Shown here piece by piece: positions 12,101-23,651 of a stretch of 64,000 nucleotides of DNA (position 1 is the first letter of the stretch; each line of letters begins with the position of its first letter). Made by a program: the position numbers and the translations under genes. The notes under the pieces were generated by a model. The model ran no database searches. It saw nothing but the letters and a program-made list of their open reading frames with translations, and was not told the DNA's origin. Source of the stretch: Larus michahellis (Eukaryota > Chordata > Aves > Charadriiformes > Laridae). Where the stretch lies: contig NC_133896.1 of NCBI RefSeq assembly GCF_964199755.1, forward strand, positions 83,233,815 through 83,297,814. The letters run 5' to 3'.

Positions 12101-13018
12101 TTTGCTCCATATATATTTTATGGATGTGTATGACAACTTTACTTTGCAGGAATCTCTGTATAATAGTAAAACCAGGAATTATGTTGCTCATCAGGAGCTA
12201 AATTGTCCCATATATTGTCAGATGGGGTAAATGTTTTCAGGCTGCTATAATTTTCAACATATCCTATTTATTGCTGCAATTATTGTTTCATTGTTAACAA
12301 TAATTTGGCTCGGGGTTTTGTTGCCAGGTACTTGCTTTGTTTAAACACCAGAAAATACATTCCATTAAAAAAAAAAAAGCCTTTGTATTTCAAAGCATTT
12401 GCTTGCAAATTTGACAACATTTAAAATATCGAAAAGCCTTTTTCTTTTTTTTTCTCCTCCCTTGTCTTGACCTGTTTATGGGGAGGAAACACTAAACCTT
12501 GATAAGCTCTTTGAATTACTTTCATGACCTTGTCCTTGCAGCTCTCTCCTGTATTTGTGCAGCCCCCCTGAAAGTGGAGTTTGGGCCATAGCTGGATGTG
12601 GCAGGGATGTGCAAATGAATAAAGGACCCTACTCCCCTTTACACCCACTGTAAGTCCGCTTTTTCTGATCCCGAGGCTGCTGTGGTCTGTGACTTGGGGG
12701 GAAAAAAAAGAATTTGCAAGCTCCTCAGGAGCTTTGAAAGCCTCTAATCAAGAGCTACTGTCAGCGCAGACAAACTCAATTTACATCATTTCCTGGACCC
12801 AGTGTTGTGCTTTACTTCTGCAGTGATTTTTGCAAATGCTGTCTCTAGGTTAGTGTGACCTTCCCGCCAGCCTGGCTCATGCCAGCCGATGTGCTGTTCT
12901 CCCTGGGGGAGATTTGGGGAAGTTTTGCTTGAGCTGGGCAGGTTTCTGGTGGCTTTTCTGCAGGGCCAGGACCAGAAGACTAGGGCAGTGACGAGATCTG
13001 ATGATAGTTAAACTGGTT
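9191..13018. other. Intergenic, no gene recognised
   Basis: Nearly 4 kb without a supported exon, RNA gene or recognised repeat. One 121-codon open frame on the minus strand (10415-10780) has no recognisable domain. Confidence 0.4.
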
Positions 13019-13451
13019 TGAGGCACAAGTCTTGTGAGGAACGTCTGAGGGAGCTGAGGGTGTTCAACCTGGAGAAAAGGAGGCTGAGGGGAGACCTTCT
13101 CGCTCTCTACAGCTACCTGAAAGGAGGGGGTAGCCAGGAGGGGTCAGTCTCTTCTCCCAAGGAACAGGTGATGGGACAAGAGGAAAAGGCCTCAAGTTGT
13201 GCCAGGAGAGATTTAGGATGGATCTTAGCAAAAATTTCTTCACCGAAAGGGTTGTCAAGCATTGGAACAGGCTGCCCAGGGCAGTGGTGGAGTCACCATC
13301 CCTGGAGGTATTTAAAAGCCGGGCAGACGTGGTGCTGAGGGACGTGGGTTAGTGGCGGTTTTGTCAGAGTTAGGTTGATGGTTGGACTCGATGATCTGAA
13401 AGGTCCCTTCCAACCTAGATGATTCTATGATTCTATTCTATGATTCTATGA
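13019..13451 (+). repeat. CR1 LINE 3' part with octamer tail
   Basis: Contains the CR1 segments gtgaggaacgtctgagggag, ggagaaaaggaggctgaggg and ggttggactcgatgatctg, and ends with repeated gattctat/ttctatgat units, the hallmark CR1 3' tail. Confidence 0.92.
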
Positions 13452-15980
13452 TCTTGTCTCCTGGGGAGGGAGGCAAGGACACAGCAATGGGCGCAGCACG
13501 TGCTGTGTGAACCATAGCTGGTGATCAGTGTCCAGATTTCAGCCAGGCACATGCACAGTATGCAACCTTGTTCAGCTGCACAGGGGCACCATACGAAGGC
13601 ACTGTCAGGATCCATATATATCACTTCATGTCCAGGGTAACACAGTACAGAGACAGGAGAGGGAATAGGCTCTCCATAATGATCTGCCTGAGACCAGCTG
13701 GAGTGGCAGAGCTTCTCCAAGTTTACCCCGTGGATTAAATGCTGAATACTCGGGAGGTTTCAGCTCACCCAGGGTACCCACAGCGGACAGAGTATCCGCA
13801 GCATCTCCAGCTGCGAATTGCCCAACGGTGGGCTGAGTGGCCATAGGCAGCTGGCGGGGACCACTAAGGGTCACTGATTTCCAAATATAATGGTTACTTC
13901 CCTTTTCACCACAGTGAATGGCGAGCATACATGGGATGCTACCTGGGCAGCTATGTAGCAAGATCAGCCCAGTCTTCTCAAAGGCCACCTGGCACATCCA
14001 ACGTGTCTGAAGTACAAACAGTCTCAACTGTAAGCAGTTAAGTCCTTCATTGAGCCTTTCACAGTACCCTTCCTGTAATCCTTCCCTGTTGGACTGTGAA
14101 GATCTGTTCAGTTCCTCTGACTTTGTCATCACTGGTGCTTAAGCTTCTTCTCCCTCCCCACAGCCTGTCAGTCTGGAAAAGGAAGAAGTGATTGGAAGCG
14201 GTTCCTAAAGTGGTTAGTGTGGAAATGGCTGTGCAGAAGCAGGGACCAGCCTGTGTGGGGACGATGGAGAAGACAAGTGGACTCCAACCAGCTTGACTCA
14301 GGGAATGGCCACGATGAGTATGAAACCTCCCTGCCTAGAGGCGGCTGCATCACTGATATCTCCTGCCTTATGGAGATACTGTAGAGAGTCCAAGTGTTCA
14401 AGAGCTGTCCTGGACCAACAGGCATCCAACCCAGCAGCTCTGCAGGTGGAATAGGCATGGCTGAAGCCAGGAGTAATTTTGGAGGGTAAAGCTCCATATT
14501 GCACATCTGCCTTGTGCATCCTGCTCCCTCCCTGCTTCCTTCTCCCTGGTAAGGGCTAAGGAGAAGCAGCAGCAAGAGAGAGACATGCATTTTTCTGTGT
14601 GGTGTTTTGGCAGACTTCACACCCAATCAGGCTGTGCATGTCCATGCCACGGTACCTCTCTGCTGGGTTAGATTTCCCACAGCAACCATGAAGCCACTGC
14701 GAACGCTTGTGCGTGTAGCTTGCAACTTGAGAGGAGTAAAAGCAGGTACTCATGCCTTGCCTGAGACAAAGTTATGCCAGACATGGTGAAATACCACAAC
14801 AAACAGTATCTATGCCAGTGCAGACCTGCCCTTAACATGATGTGAAATCATGGCATAATGGTTTTTGTAGGAGCAAAAGATAAATTTTAGGGGGAGGACG
14901 ATGACAGACCTTTATGAATTTATGAAACTTGCAACCTATAGTCCAGCTGAAATGGGGACTGACTTTATTTTAGATTTGCTGTTGGAAGAGGACACAGGTT
15001 TGCAGGGCAGGAGATTAAGTTCCCACAAACTTCTGCTCTTCCCATGGAGCTCAGCATTGTGCAAAACTTCCAGTTGTTAATTATTTCTCACCAGCTGGGT
15101 TTATGTGCCTGTTCCAGTCAATTTTTTTAAATGAAAATCATAATTTTTCCATCAGTTACAGAACTAGGGGTAGCATGAATCCATTGGGAATTGACAATGT
15201 TCACAGCATCTCCGACTGTGGTAGGGATGCACAAGGGAATCACAGGGGAATTTCATACTGTGGGAGATGGAATATGTTATTTGGTGAATTGGGAAACTAC
15301 TTTTGAAAATGCATGTAATTTAATTGTTATAATAAATCTAATTACTATTGTATTAATTGTTCACAGACAAGTATGTTAGATACTGTGCAGATCATGCAGC
15401 GAGAACTGATCTACCTGCCAAAGAGCGCACTGCACAAGAACTTTATAGCCCAGAAGTGCAAGAAATAAAGTACCCATCCAGCCCGTTTCAATTTTAACCG
15501 CAGTGGTTAAATAATCCAGGAAATGTACACAGCAATCATATTTATTCAAATATTATTTTCAACTTCTGTTTTTGTGGGTTACTACTCTGATGGAAAGCTT
15601 AAAGGAAATCCCATTCAGCAACTCACCTGTTGAATTGCATTACAAAATCACTTGTGTGACTGTTGCTATGTTCCTCACCTAACGTTGCTTGGGAAGCTCA
15701 CAGCACCGGTGACTATTGTGGAAGTTTTCCTTGACAAAAAGAAGCTTAAAATGAGGGGAAGTTCACGTGGGATTTAGTTTTCTTAAAGCTATTTCAATTA
15801 TCTATTAGCAATTAGCTGTAATTTAGCTGCCATGTGAGACTTTTAATGCGAGCAGGGAAGATGCAGTCAGTAGCCTGGCTCAGACAAGTGTCCAGATCAA
15901 GCTGGTAAATCAAGGGATCGGTTGAGCTGAAATGGGGTCCTGAGCCCCTGGGCTGGGGCATGGGAGGAGCAGTCATGATG
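13452..15980. other. Intergenic, no gene recognised
   Basis: No exon with splice signals and no known repeat recognised on either strand. Confidence 0.4.
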
Positions 15981-16023
15981 AATTCACAAACTCTGTCATG
16001 GTCCTACACAGAGTTTGTGAATT
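15981..16023. other. Perfect inverted repeat (16-bp arms, 11-nt loop)
   Basis: The left arm aattcacaaactctgt (15981-15996) and right arm acagagtttgtgaatt (16008-16023) are exact reverse complements around catggtcctac. This can form a strong hairpin. It lies about 200 bp beyond the probable distal poly(A) signal of the minus-strand lectin gene. Confidence 0.85.
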
Positions 16024-16221
16024 TAACTGTCCCGAAATGTTCTGTGCCTACCGACATTCCACCGATGTTCTGCTTTTACTGACAGCAACTAAACACGGGT
16101 AAGGAAGCAGGTACCCTAAGTTAAACAAAGCAGTCCTAGACCACCACAAACCTAAAGCAGGGGAGCAAGCTCAACCGAAAACAGAGACCCAAAGCATCAC
16201 TAGGAGCAATTACTGGAAGTA

Positions 16222-16227
16222 TTTATT
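16222..16227 (-). terminator. Candidate distal poly(A) signal of CLEC2-like gene 1
   Basis: The minus strand reads AATAAA here, followed within about 30-50 bases by a GT/T-rich element (gggtctctgttttcgg). It would give a 3' UTR of about 1.65 kb after the stop codon at 17877. Confidence 0.4.
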
Positions 16228-17301
16228 GGCATACTGACAAGGCAGTTTACAGTGACAGCAAAACGGACTTGTCGCCCTTTTTGGCACTTCATGCGGACTC
16301 TTTCAACTGGACTTTTGACACATGGTGGGAAATAGGTCCCTACCCTGGCAATCTGAACCATGTCCTCGGTTCCTTACAAGGTGCTTCCCCTTCTGTTCCT
16401 ATGCTTTCTTGGGGAACTACGATGGGGAATGAAGATATACTCTGGTCCAGTTTCTCGTCTCACCTATTTCTTTCCCTCCAAAGAAGTACAACTTCTGGAT
16501 AAATACCAAGTGTGTTTACAGCAATTTGAATTTTTTTCTTCCCAGTTCTTTGAAGATCAACATGCCAAACTCTTCATCTTCTCTGTGAGCTTCTCTGAGC
16601 TTAATGTGGCATTCTGTTTCCAAACTAGAACATTTTCCTAGCTTAAAAAGCCTGTCTTCCAGTTCACATTTTTGAAGACAGTAATCACCCTTTGTAAATC
16701 ACGTATCTTGGGAAGCAGTCATTGTACAGGTATCTGCTGAACCTGAGAGTGAACAGACAGAAACAAACCACAGAGCTTCCAGGTGAGCCTCCCGTGCCCC
16801 CACTGCCCATTTTGAGGGCATCATACCAAGAATTTAAACAGTTTAATTCAGGGTGCTATGCTATTTAGTCCTAGTGCATCTATCCCATGGACTGTTAAAC
16901 TATCCTTGCCCACACAAGTCGCTTGATAAAATAGCTGTGCTGGAAACAAGAAAAGCTTTTTTTAACCCTGCACAGGCAAACAGACAAATACCAGAAGCAC
17001 CTCACTTTAAGCAGTCTTAGAACCCTTTCCATACTAGATAGACATGTTTCTCCCCTTCCAAATCCAGTTGACTTTGTCAGCCCTCCCAAAACAACAGTTG
17101 TGCGTGATTCAGTCTGGGAGCTTTCCTATTGCTGCCACATATTCAGGGAAGTTTGGGGTAGCAGCAGTCATGTTTCTAGATCAGTCCAGAGGGATAGAGA
17201 AGAACATCTGTAATCTGTCCCACTCTGTATGCCCCATAACAGCAGTGCCATTCACCAGAAGACCTAGTCATTATCTGCCTTCCTGGTTTACAAAGCTCAC
17301 G

Positions 17302-17307
17302 TTTATT
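17302..17307 (-). terminator. Candidate proximal poly(A) signal of CLEC2-like gene 1
   Basis: The minus strand reads AATAAA, about 570 nt past the stop codon. The downstream GT-rich context is weaker than at the distal candidate, so which one is used is undecided. Confidence 0.3.
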
Positions 17308-17876
17308 TCCTTGGACATTACACACCAATCACATTTGAAAACCCCATGGAAAAAGAAGAGGAAGGAAGTCAAAACACCTTATGAAATCTCATCCACTTAC
17401 CACAAAGACAAACTGAAAGTTCTTAGACAAAGAATTAGTGAGTTCCATAGAGAAGAGGAAAAAACACACCATTGTAAAAATTGCATTTTCACTAAGACCT
17501 TCACATCCATGTAACAATGTTTTTAGCTGCCTTAAAAAATTATGTTTTGCAATCATGAAGAGTTCTCGAGAAAAGTATTCATTGCCATGTCCTTCAGCAG
17601 TTTCCACAATGAAACTGTATTACCAAGAAGCAACTTCTGTTCTTTGCAACTGCCGTTGTATCATTGTTTCCTCTCTCGGTACTGCCACTTCTTAACCAAT
17701 TACCTCTTTCTCGTGGAGTCACTATTACTCCCCGTATCGCTTCGCTTGGAGAAGTTTGGATATGATCCTCGTCACAGCACATCTTGCCACTGTGGACCTC
17801 CTACAACAATGACTTTCAGTATTCCAAATTCCAGCTTCTCATGGAGGAAGTCTGTATCTGCACAGCCAGCTCTTCC

Positions 17877-18012
17877 CTAGTAAGAGCTTGTCTTGGGATT
17901 AAACTGACCAATGGTGCAAAGCCAGTTCCTGCGTGAGGAGCACTTTCTGGTAGAGATGAAGGCTGAATCTATATGGACACAGTCTCCGTCATTTGTTATA
18001 TTGACATGAAAT
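17877..18012 (-). CDS. Gene 1 last coding exon
   Basis: 136 nt including the TAG stop. The acceptor is ggctttttag. It carries the last three conserved cysteines (GDC, KC, WLC) and a short C-terminal extension of about 12 residues. Confidence 0.93.
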
Positions 18013-21000
18013 CTAAAAAGCCAAGAGAAAAATAAAAGTCAGAGCAGAATTTTGGTCTAAATATTATAACACCTATTTCTTAATCTTTGTAAAATTGGGT
18101 CTTAAAGACTGCAGAGAACAAACTAGAGAATGATTTTAAATGACCCCTGCTTCTCATTGAAAGGATCAGAGTTCACATGCATGTGAAACACACGGCAATA
18201 CTCTGATGCACCTACTATTAAAACAAGCTGCCTTGATCCCCACAGAGAGGTACCACGTGTACTTGTACTTCGCAGTCTACAACGTGTTGTGAGCATAGAA
18301 GGCACAATTCTTCAGAGAAGGAGAGAGTGGGTCCCAGCAGGACCCATGGCAGCAGTACTCCTCCAGTACAGAATGGAGCCCTACCACCTCTTCCCACCAA
18401 TTTTGCTGAGTCTTTGCAGAATACACAGGATGTGGCTGCAACGAAAGCCCGTCTCCAGGATGTGGCTAAAAACGATGCTTTCTGAGGCACAATCCCCCAG
18501 CCCAGTGGCCTTCCAACATGGTCCTGAGCGTCTCATTTGGTCTTAGGAAGCCCTGTCTACACTAGCTGAGTGTTGAACCCTGCAAGGCCAACAGGGCAAG
18601 CTAATTCAAACAAATTATAATGTCTAACATCCGTAATTCTTCCTAATAGGACAAATGTTATCCATCTCGTATAGTGGGATTGTACAGAAACAAGTTACTC
18701 TAGGCATAACCCAACAGCTGCTATGTAACCACATGAAAAAGCAGGCAATGATGCCCCTTCCGTACTTCTCTGGGGACATAACTAGTTTTATTAGCATAGT
18801 ATTAATGTTTTTACAGCCATTTGACAGCCCTCATTTGCTAAGATACACCAGTTTATCTACAGTGGAATAGGTAACACAGAATAACTTTTCTACTTGGACG
18901 AAAAAGCTACTGAGTCTCCTCCCGCATAATGTATTTGAAAGAAAACTCACAAGTTCGTGTCAAATGACTCTCCATTCACCCAGAAGAATTTGTTTCCTTT
19001 CCTGCGCAGCCCAATCCAGAAGTCTGTTATTCGTATTCGATACATTATAAAGTTCTAGACAAAACACAGAATAAAATGACAAATGGCTGTTAGATTTTTT
19101 TATGATGATGATTATATAGCTTTTTGTATAAAAACTGCGCAGATATAAACTGTGTCACAGAATATACAATGGTGGACTTTTTTTTTTTCCACAGGTCACT
19201 GATGTTTTACTGCTGAATTGGTTAGATGAAATACTAAAGGAAGCCCTAGATCCATTACTAATAGTCAGTGAGGTCCCAGCTATTTAGTTGGTAGTCATGC
19301 AGAGTGTTACTGACCATTCACCTATACCCTGTCCCACCCCATAATTAAAAACATCCACGTATGTCATTAGATACACCATATCACATCACACACTAGTACA
19401 ATGGTTTCACTGTATCACCAGGAAAATGACATTTCAGTACAAGGACATGTATTTAGCGGGGGGACAGTGCCTGACTCAGCACAGGTTGCCTTGATTGCCT
19501 TACATCACCATAATTCCTTGGATGTCACTTACGTTGCGCCTCTATCAAATTTAAATCACATATTTAAAATCCCCCAATTTTCACACTTTTACTCTTGACG
19601 CTAATAGTATCATAAGCGCGTGAGTCTGTTCTGTTTCCTGTTCCTCATATTCCTGACTGTAAAGCCAGCTGGGCCTACCTAAACTCAAACTCCAGGACAT
19701 TCGAGGGCACACATGTAGTTTACCATCTGCAGGATGAATAACATAAAGACTTTCTCAATTATTTCCTTATGATCCTATAATCATCTCTGAAAACACATTT
19801 GCTGTAGTGCAATTTTCTTTTGTTTTTCTCAGCCATACAGAACACTCTGAATCGGTAGGACACTACAGGAGATTTAAAGAGCAAAGCAAAAAAAAAAAAT
19901 GGTTTGAAAACAACAAAACACACAGGTAGGAACTACTGCATGAACCAGGTATTTTCAATACCATGAGTCTCAGCATCACATAACCACAGCTGGTCTTCGC
20001 CTTTTGTGAAAACAAAGAAATTGGCTATTTTGCACAGAACTAACAACACATTTCTGTTCCTCAGTTGGCCACTAAACCATTTGTAAAGAAAGCACCCTTT
20101 AAAAGAACCATGTCCTTAAACTGTATCAAGAAGACAAAACATATAGATATGCACTAGTGGTCTGTAAACTCAAAATTAGTTTAGAGGTTATATTTAGTGT
20201 GGGAATTGCTGTTTACTGTATTTTGGGTACCCTGGGGAGGAAATGAACATCAAGAGGGTGTGAGGGGAGAGGACAGGATAAATTGCCTAACTTAAAATGC
20301 ACATATAAATTGCCAGTTCAAAAAAAACCCCAACACACCTTCTTTATTAGTAATTGGGATTCACAACTCCATGGTCGTATTCTTTCAGGCTTTACTTTTA
20401 ATCTATACTTTTAATTTCTGCAATACCCTCTAAGGTAATAATAGAATTTCTACAGCGGATTTTGGTGAGCAGACCACGTCGCACTGAAGAACTGAAGAAT
20501 AGGAAGTTCTTTACAATGTGGGTGGTGAGGCACTGGAACAGGTTGCCCAGAGAGGTGGTGGAGGCCCCATCCCTGGAGACATTCAAGGCCAGGCTTGATG
20601 AGGCTCTGAGCAACCTGATCTAGTTGAAGAAGATCCTGCTTATTGCAGGGGGGTTGGACTAGATGAGCTTTAAAGGTCCCTTCCAACTCAATACATTCTA
20701 TGATTCTATGAACTCTGCAGGTTGTACCGACTCAGGGCTCTGAGCAACCTGATCTAGTGGGAGGTGTCCCTGCCCATGGCAGGAGGGTTGTAACTTGATG
20801 ATCTTTAAGGTCCCTTCCAACCCTAACAATTCTATGATTCTATGACTCGCAGCTAACAAGTCCGCCACACAGTATGCTGGGTTTCAAGCTATACAAGGGA
20901 ACAAGTGAGGGAGTTACAGAAACTGTTAGGGCAGCAGATATAACACTGAATTCAAGGCGCTGGACATCTTACCAGCTCTTGGTGGTTGCCAATCACTGCA

Positions 21001-22598
21001 AGGGAAGCTCCGTAGTTAGAGCAGGCCTCCTGACTGGAATTCCAATCTGCCGGGGATCTGCTGTCTGAATGATAGTAACACTTCTTCCTGTAGTACAGCC
21101 AGTCATCAGGGCACGGCTCCAGCTGTGGTAACTTAGGTGGATCTTTTGTTCAAATGAAGAAATGAAGAGAGTGTTACTTACTCATCATTACCTATTTAAA
21201 ATACAACCATATACACATTTACACATTCTGGACCTTCTTCTTCTACCTTAAAAATATCTGCAACTTGCACTGAATTAATCAGGAGATGGGTGAACACAAT
21301 ACAACTGAAGGATTCTGCTCAGTCTTAGTTTTTCTAGTTATACCGGCTACAGCGTGTCCAGTAATCTCTGATTATATGCTCACATGCTGGGCACGTGCCA
21401 GCAGACAGACTCCAGCAGGTGCAAAGTGCAAAGCTACAACTGCACCAGGGACACCACGGGCGAGAACATCAGGGCAGAAGGCTGTCTCTGACAAAGAGTG
21501 CAGATATAGACACTAGTTATCTACTGTGAAGCAGCTAAAATTTGACCTGAAACAGGTTCTGGTTCAATGTACTCAGTCATAACTCTCTAGGCCAGAACCA
21601 TCAAATTAAAAAGTCAGTACTGCCTCCCTAACTCCGCTTACGCTTTGCCACTCCTCAGCATTTTGCTATGCTGCAGTACAAGGAAGTCCTGCAAACAGTT
21701 TAAAAAATTAAACTAAGGACCAGCTCGTAACACAATTTAGTTTCATTTTCCTTTGTGGGATTCTAATCTTTCTGCTGCCATGACAGGGTGTGTGAGAGCT
21801 GAAAGCCAGTGAAAATACCTCTCACCCCTCAGCAATGAAGACACAATGTAACTAAAGGGAGAATTTCTCTTTCCAGAGCTAATTTTTTTTTTAAATAGGT
21901 GTGCTTACATAGAGTAATCCATGTTAAGAGTAAAATCACAGCAACAGCGATGAGAATTCCCACAATTCTTTTCCAGAAAGAGAAGTGAGAAAACATATCT
22001 AAGGAGAGAAAGAAATATTAACGCATGTCAAGGAATAACAGCATGTGTAAGGAACTGAAAACTCAGGTCAAAAAAAAACCCCATGCAGATACATTTACTT
22101 CATTAAGATGTTCCAAACCCTTGCAACTACCCCGGAAACGACTGGGTACTGCAGCGCGTCGGTACCTCTAAAACTCGACCGCATTTTCAAGTGTATTAAA
22201 TTGCGCAATCCCACAGAAATATCCTCGCAGAATACAGTTCCCCGAGCGCTAAATGCCCATGGTACCGCCCTCGGGGGGAAGGGCGGTCCCCTGCCCACCC
22301 CACCTCACCCCTCTCCTCCCGGGCACGGCTGGGACTTCGCCGCAGGTACCGTCCCGGCCCGCCCGTCTGTCTCACCCGGCCACACTTGGCGTCTCCAGTC
22401 CCTCGCCGGCTTCCCCTTCGGCATCGGCCCCCTCACCACAACCACCGACCGGCGGGGCGTGGGCGACCCGTCCCCGGGCAACAGCCGGGCCAGCAGCGGG
22501 TCGGAGGAGATCCGCCGCCGGAGCCGCCGGAGCCGCCGCAGGGCATCCCGGCGCCAGGACGGGGAGAACGAGACCTCGCTGCCGCCTGGCTCCTCCAT
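17877..22598 (-). CDS. CLEC2/CD69-like C-type lectin-like type II membrane protein (gene 1)
   Basis: Five coding exons on the minus strand: 22376-22598, 21909-21998, 20973-21142, 18951-19054 and 17877-18012. All introns are GT-AG, the phases (1,1,0,2) agree, and the join is open for 240 aa. Residues 1-74 are an Arg-rich cytoplasmic tail (RRLRRLRRR at 21-29); about 85-104 is the membrane segment; 115-228 is a C-type lectin-like domain with all six long-form cysteines (C115, C126, C145, C207, C220, C228) and the WIGL motif (174-177). There is no EPN/QPD or WND motif, so calcium-dependent sugar binding is not expected. N-glycosylation sequons are N138 (NSS) and N200 (NIT). The spacing and WIGLRRKGN..FWVNG pattern are those of CLEC2 proteins, which in mammals are ligands of NKR-P1 receptors, or of CD69. 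The start is the first ATG in frame, in a strong context (GCGATGG). The exact orthologue is undetermined. Confidence 0.9.
18951..19054 (-). CDS. Gene 1 coding exon 4: WIGL exon of lectin domain
   Basis: 104 nt, the same length as the equivalent exon of gene 2. The acceptor is ttgtctag and the donor TT|gtgagt. It encodes DFWIGLRRKGNKFFWVNG. Confidence 0.94.
20480..20711 (+). repeat. CR1 LINE 3' end
   Basis: Contains ggtggtgaggcactggaac and ggttgcccagagaggtggtg and ends attctatgattctatga. It lies in intron 3 of gene 1, opposite to the gene's orientation. The 5' limit is approximate. Confidence 0.9.
20733..20846 (+). repeat. Second CR1 3' end directly behind the first
   Basis: Restarts with ctctgagcaacctgatctag and ends again with attctatgattctatgac. 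This gives two CR1 3' termini in tandem separated by about 20 bases. Confidence 0.85.
20973..21142 (-). CDS. Gene 1 coding exon 3: first part of lectin domain
   Basis: 170 nt. The acceptor is gaacaaaag and the donor CTG|gtaaga. It encodes CPDDWLYYRKKCYY with the first two conserved Cys, then NSSQEAC with the third. Confidence 0.93.
21909..21998 (-). CDS. Gene 1 coding exon 2: membrane segment
   Basis: 90 nt, phase 1 at both ends. The acceptor is tctccttag and the donor gtaagc. It encodes a basic WKR followed by about 20 hydrophobic residues (IVGILIAVAVILLLTWITL). Confidence 0.9.
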
Positions 22599-23030
22599 CG
22601 CCGCCGCGGGGCGGAAGCCCCCTCGCTGCCTCTTCTTTTCAGCCACGGGAGGCGCCCGAGGCGCAGCACAGCGCGGCGCGGAGGAGGAGGATCCTGGTCC
22701 CGGCGGCGGCCCGGCGGACGGCGGCGGTGGTGGTGGTGGTAAGGGGCGGGTGGGGGCCCGGGCAGAGCCCGCTAGAGCCATCGGGGAGCGGGGTAGGGAA
22801 GAGCCAAGCGGGCAGCGAGGCCCGGGGCGGGCGGGCGGCGATGGCCGGTCTCGCACCCACGTGGCGGCCGTCGTGGGCCTCCGCTTCGCCGCACGCAGGG
22901 GGCGGCGGGGGCCGGCAACCGGAAACCCCCCGCCGGCGGCGCCGGGAGAAGATATGGGGTGCTGCTGCTGCTGCTAGGGCTCAGGCCGGGGGCCCGCGTG
23001 CACCCCCCGACAAAGCCAAATCAGAAGCGA
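22250..23030. promoter_or_regulatory. CpG island, probable promoter of gene 1 and possibly bidirectional
   Basis: An abrupt switch from AT-rich DNA to very GC- and CpG-rich DNA, containing coding exon 1 of the minus-strand gene and its upstream region. The plus-strand lectin gene starts 1.9 kb away in the other direction, and its ATG is preceded by a splice-acceptor-like sequence, so a non-coding first exon could lie in this island. A donor-like ggtaagg is present at 22738-22744 on the plus strand. Bidirectional use is inference. Confidence 0.7.
22376..22598 (-). CDS. Gene 1 coding exon 1: cytoplasmic tail
   Basis: 223 nt, residues 1-74 plus one base. The donor is CCGG|gtgaga. It is GC-rich because it lies inside the CpG island. 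No tyrosine signalling motif is present; there are several Ser and Arg residues. Confidence 0.82.
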
Positions 23031-23063
23031 AGGTGGCGCTGAAGAGGAGGAAAATGGGGATGG

Positions 23064-23651
23064 CTCGCAGTATCAAAAGAAGCATGGCCAGCAGGTCGAG
23101 GGAGATGATTCTGCCCCTCTATTCTGCTCTGGTGAGACCCCACCTGCAGTACTGCGTCCAGCTGTGTGGCCCCCAACATAAGGAGGACATGGACCTGTTG
23201 GAGCGGGTCCAGAGGAGGGCCACGAAGATGATAGAGGGCTGGAGCACCTCTGCTATGGGGACAGGCTGAGAGAGTTGGGGTTGTTCAGCCTGGAGAAGAG
23301 AAGGCCCCAGGGGGACCTTATACTTTACAGTGCCTGAAGGGGGCCTGCAAGAAAGCTGTGGAGGGACTTTTTACAAGGGCATGTAGTGATAGAATGAGGG
23401 CTAATGGCTTCAAACTGGAAGAGGGTAGATGTAGTTTCGATATCAGGAGGAAATTCTTTACTCTGAGGGTGGTGAGGCACTGGAACAGGTTGCCCAGGGA
23501 AGCTGTGGGTGCCCCATCCCTGGAAGTGTTCAAGGCCAGGCTGGGTGGGGCTTTGAGCAGCCTGGTCTAGTGGGAGGTGTCCCTGCCCACGGCAGGGGGG
23601 TTGGAACTAGATGATCTTGAAGGTCCCTTCCAACCTGAACCATTCTATGAC
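23064..23651 (+). repeat. CR1 LINE 3' part at the edge of the CpG island
   Basis: Reads from the atcaaaagaagcatggccag segment through gtgagaccccacctgcagta to ccttccaacctgaacc and attctatga. Its 5' end abuts the GC-rich island. Confidence 0.93.

Noticed and set aside
17044-17514. 156-codon plus-strand frame
   Set aside because: It is antisense to the predicted 3' UTR of gene 1, with no recognisable domain and no splice or promoter evidence.
22305-22856. N-terminal extension of gene 1 upstream of the ATG at 22598
   Set aside because: The frame is open upstream but begins at GTG; there is no in-frame ATG before 22598, which itself has a strong context.
22108-23269. Long plus-strand open frames (289 and 338 codons) in the GC-rich region
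   Set aside because: They lie opposite exon 1 of gene 1 in the CpG island, are Pro/Arg/Gly-rich by composition, and the longer one runs into CR1 sequence. Stop codons are simply rare in such GC-rich DNA.
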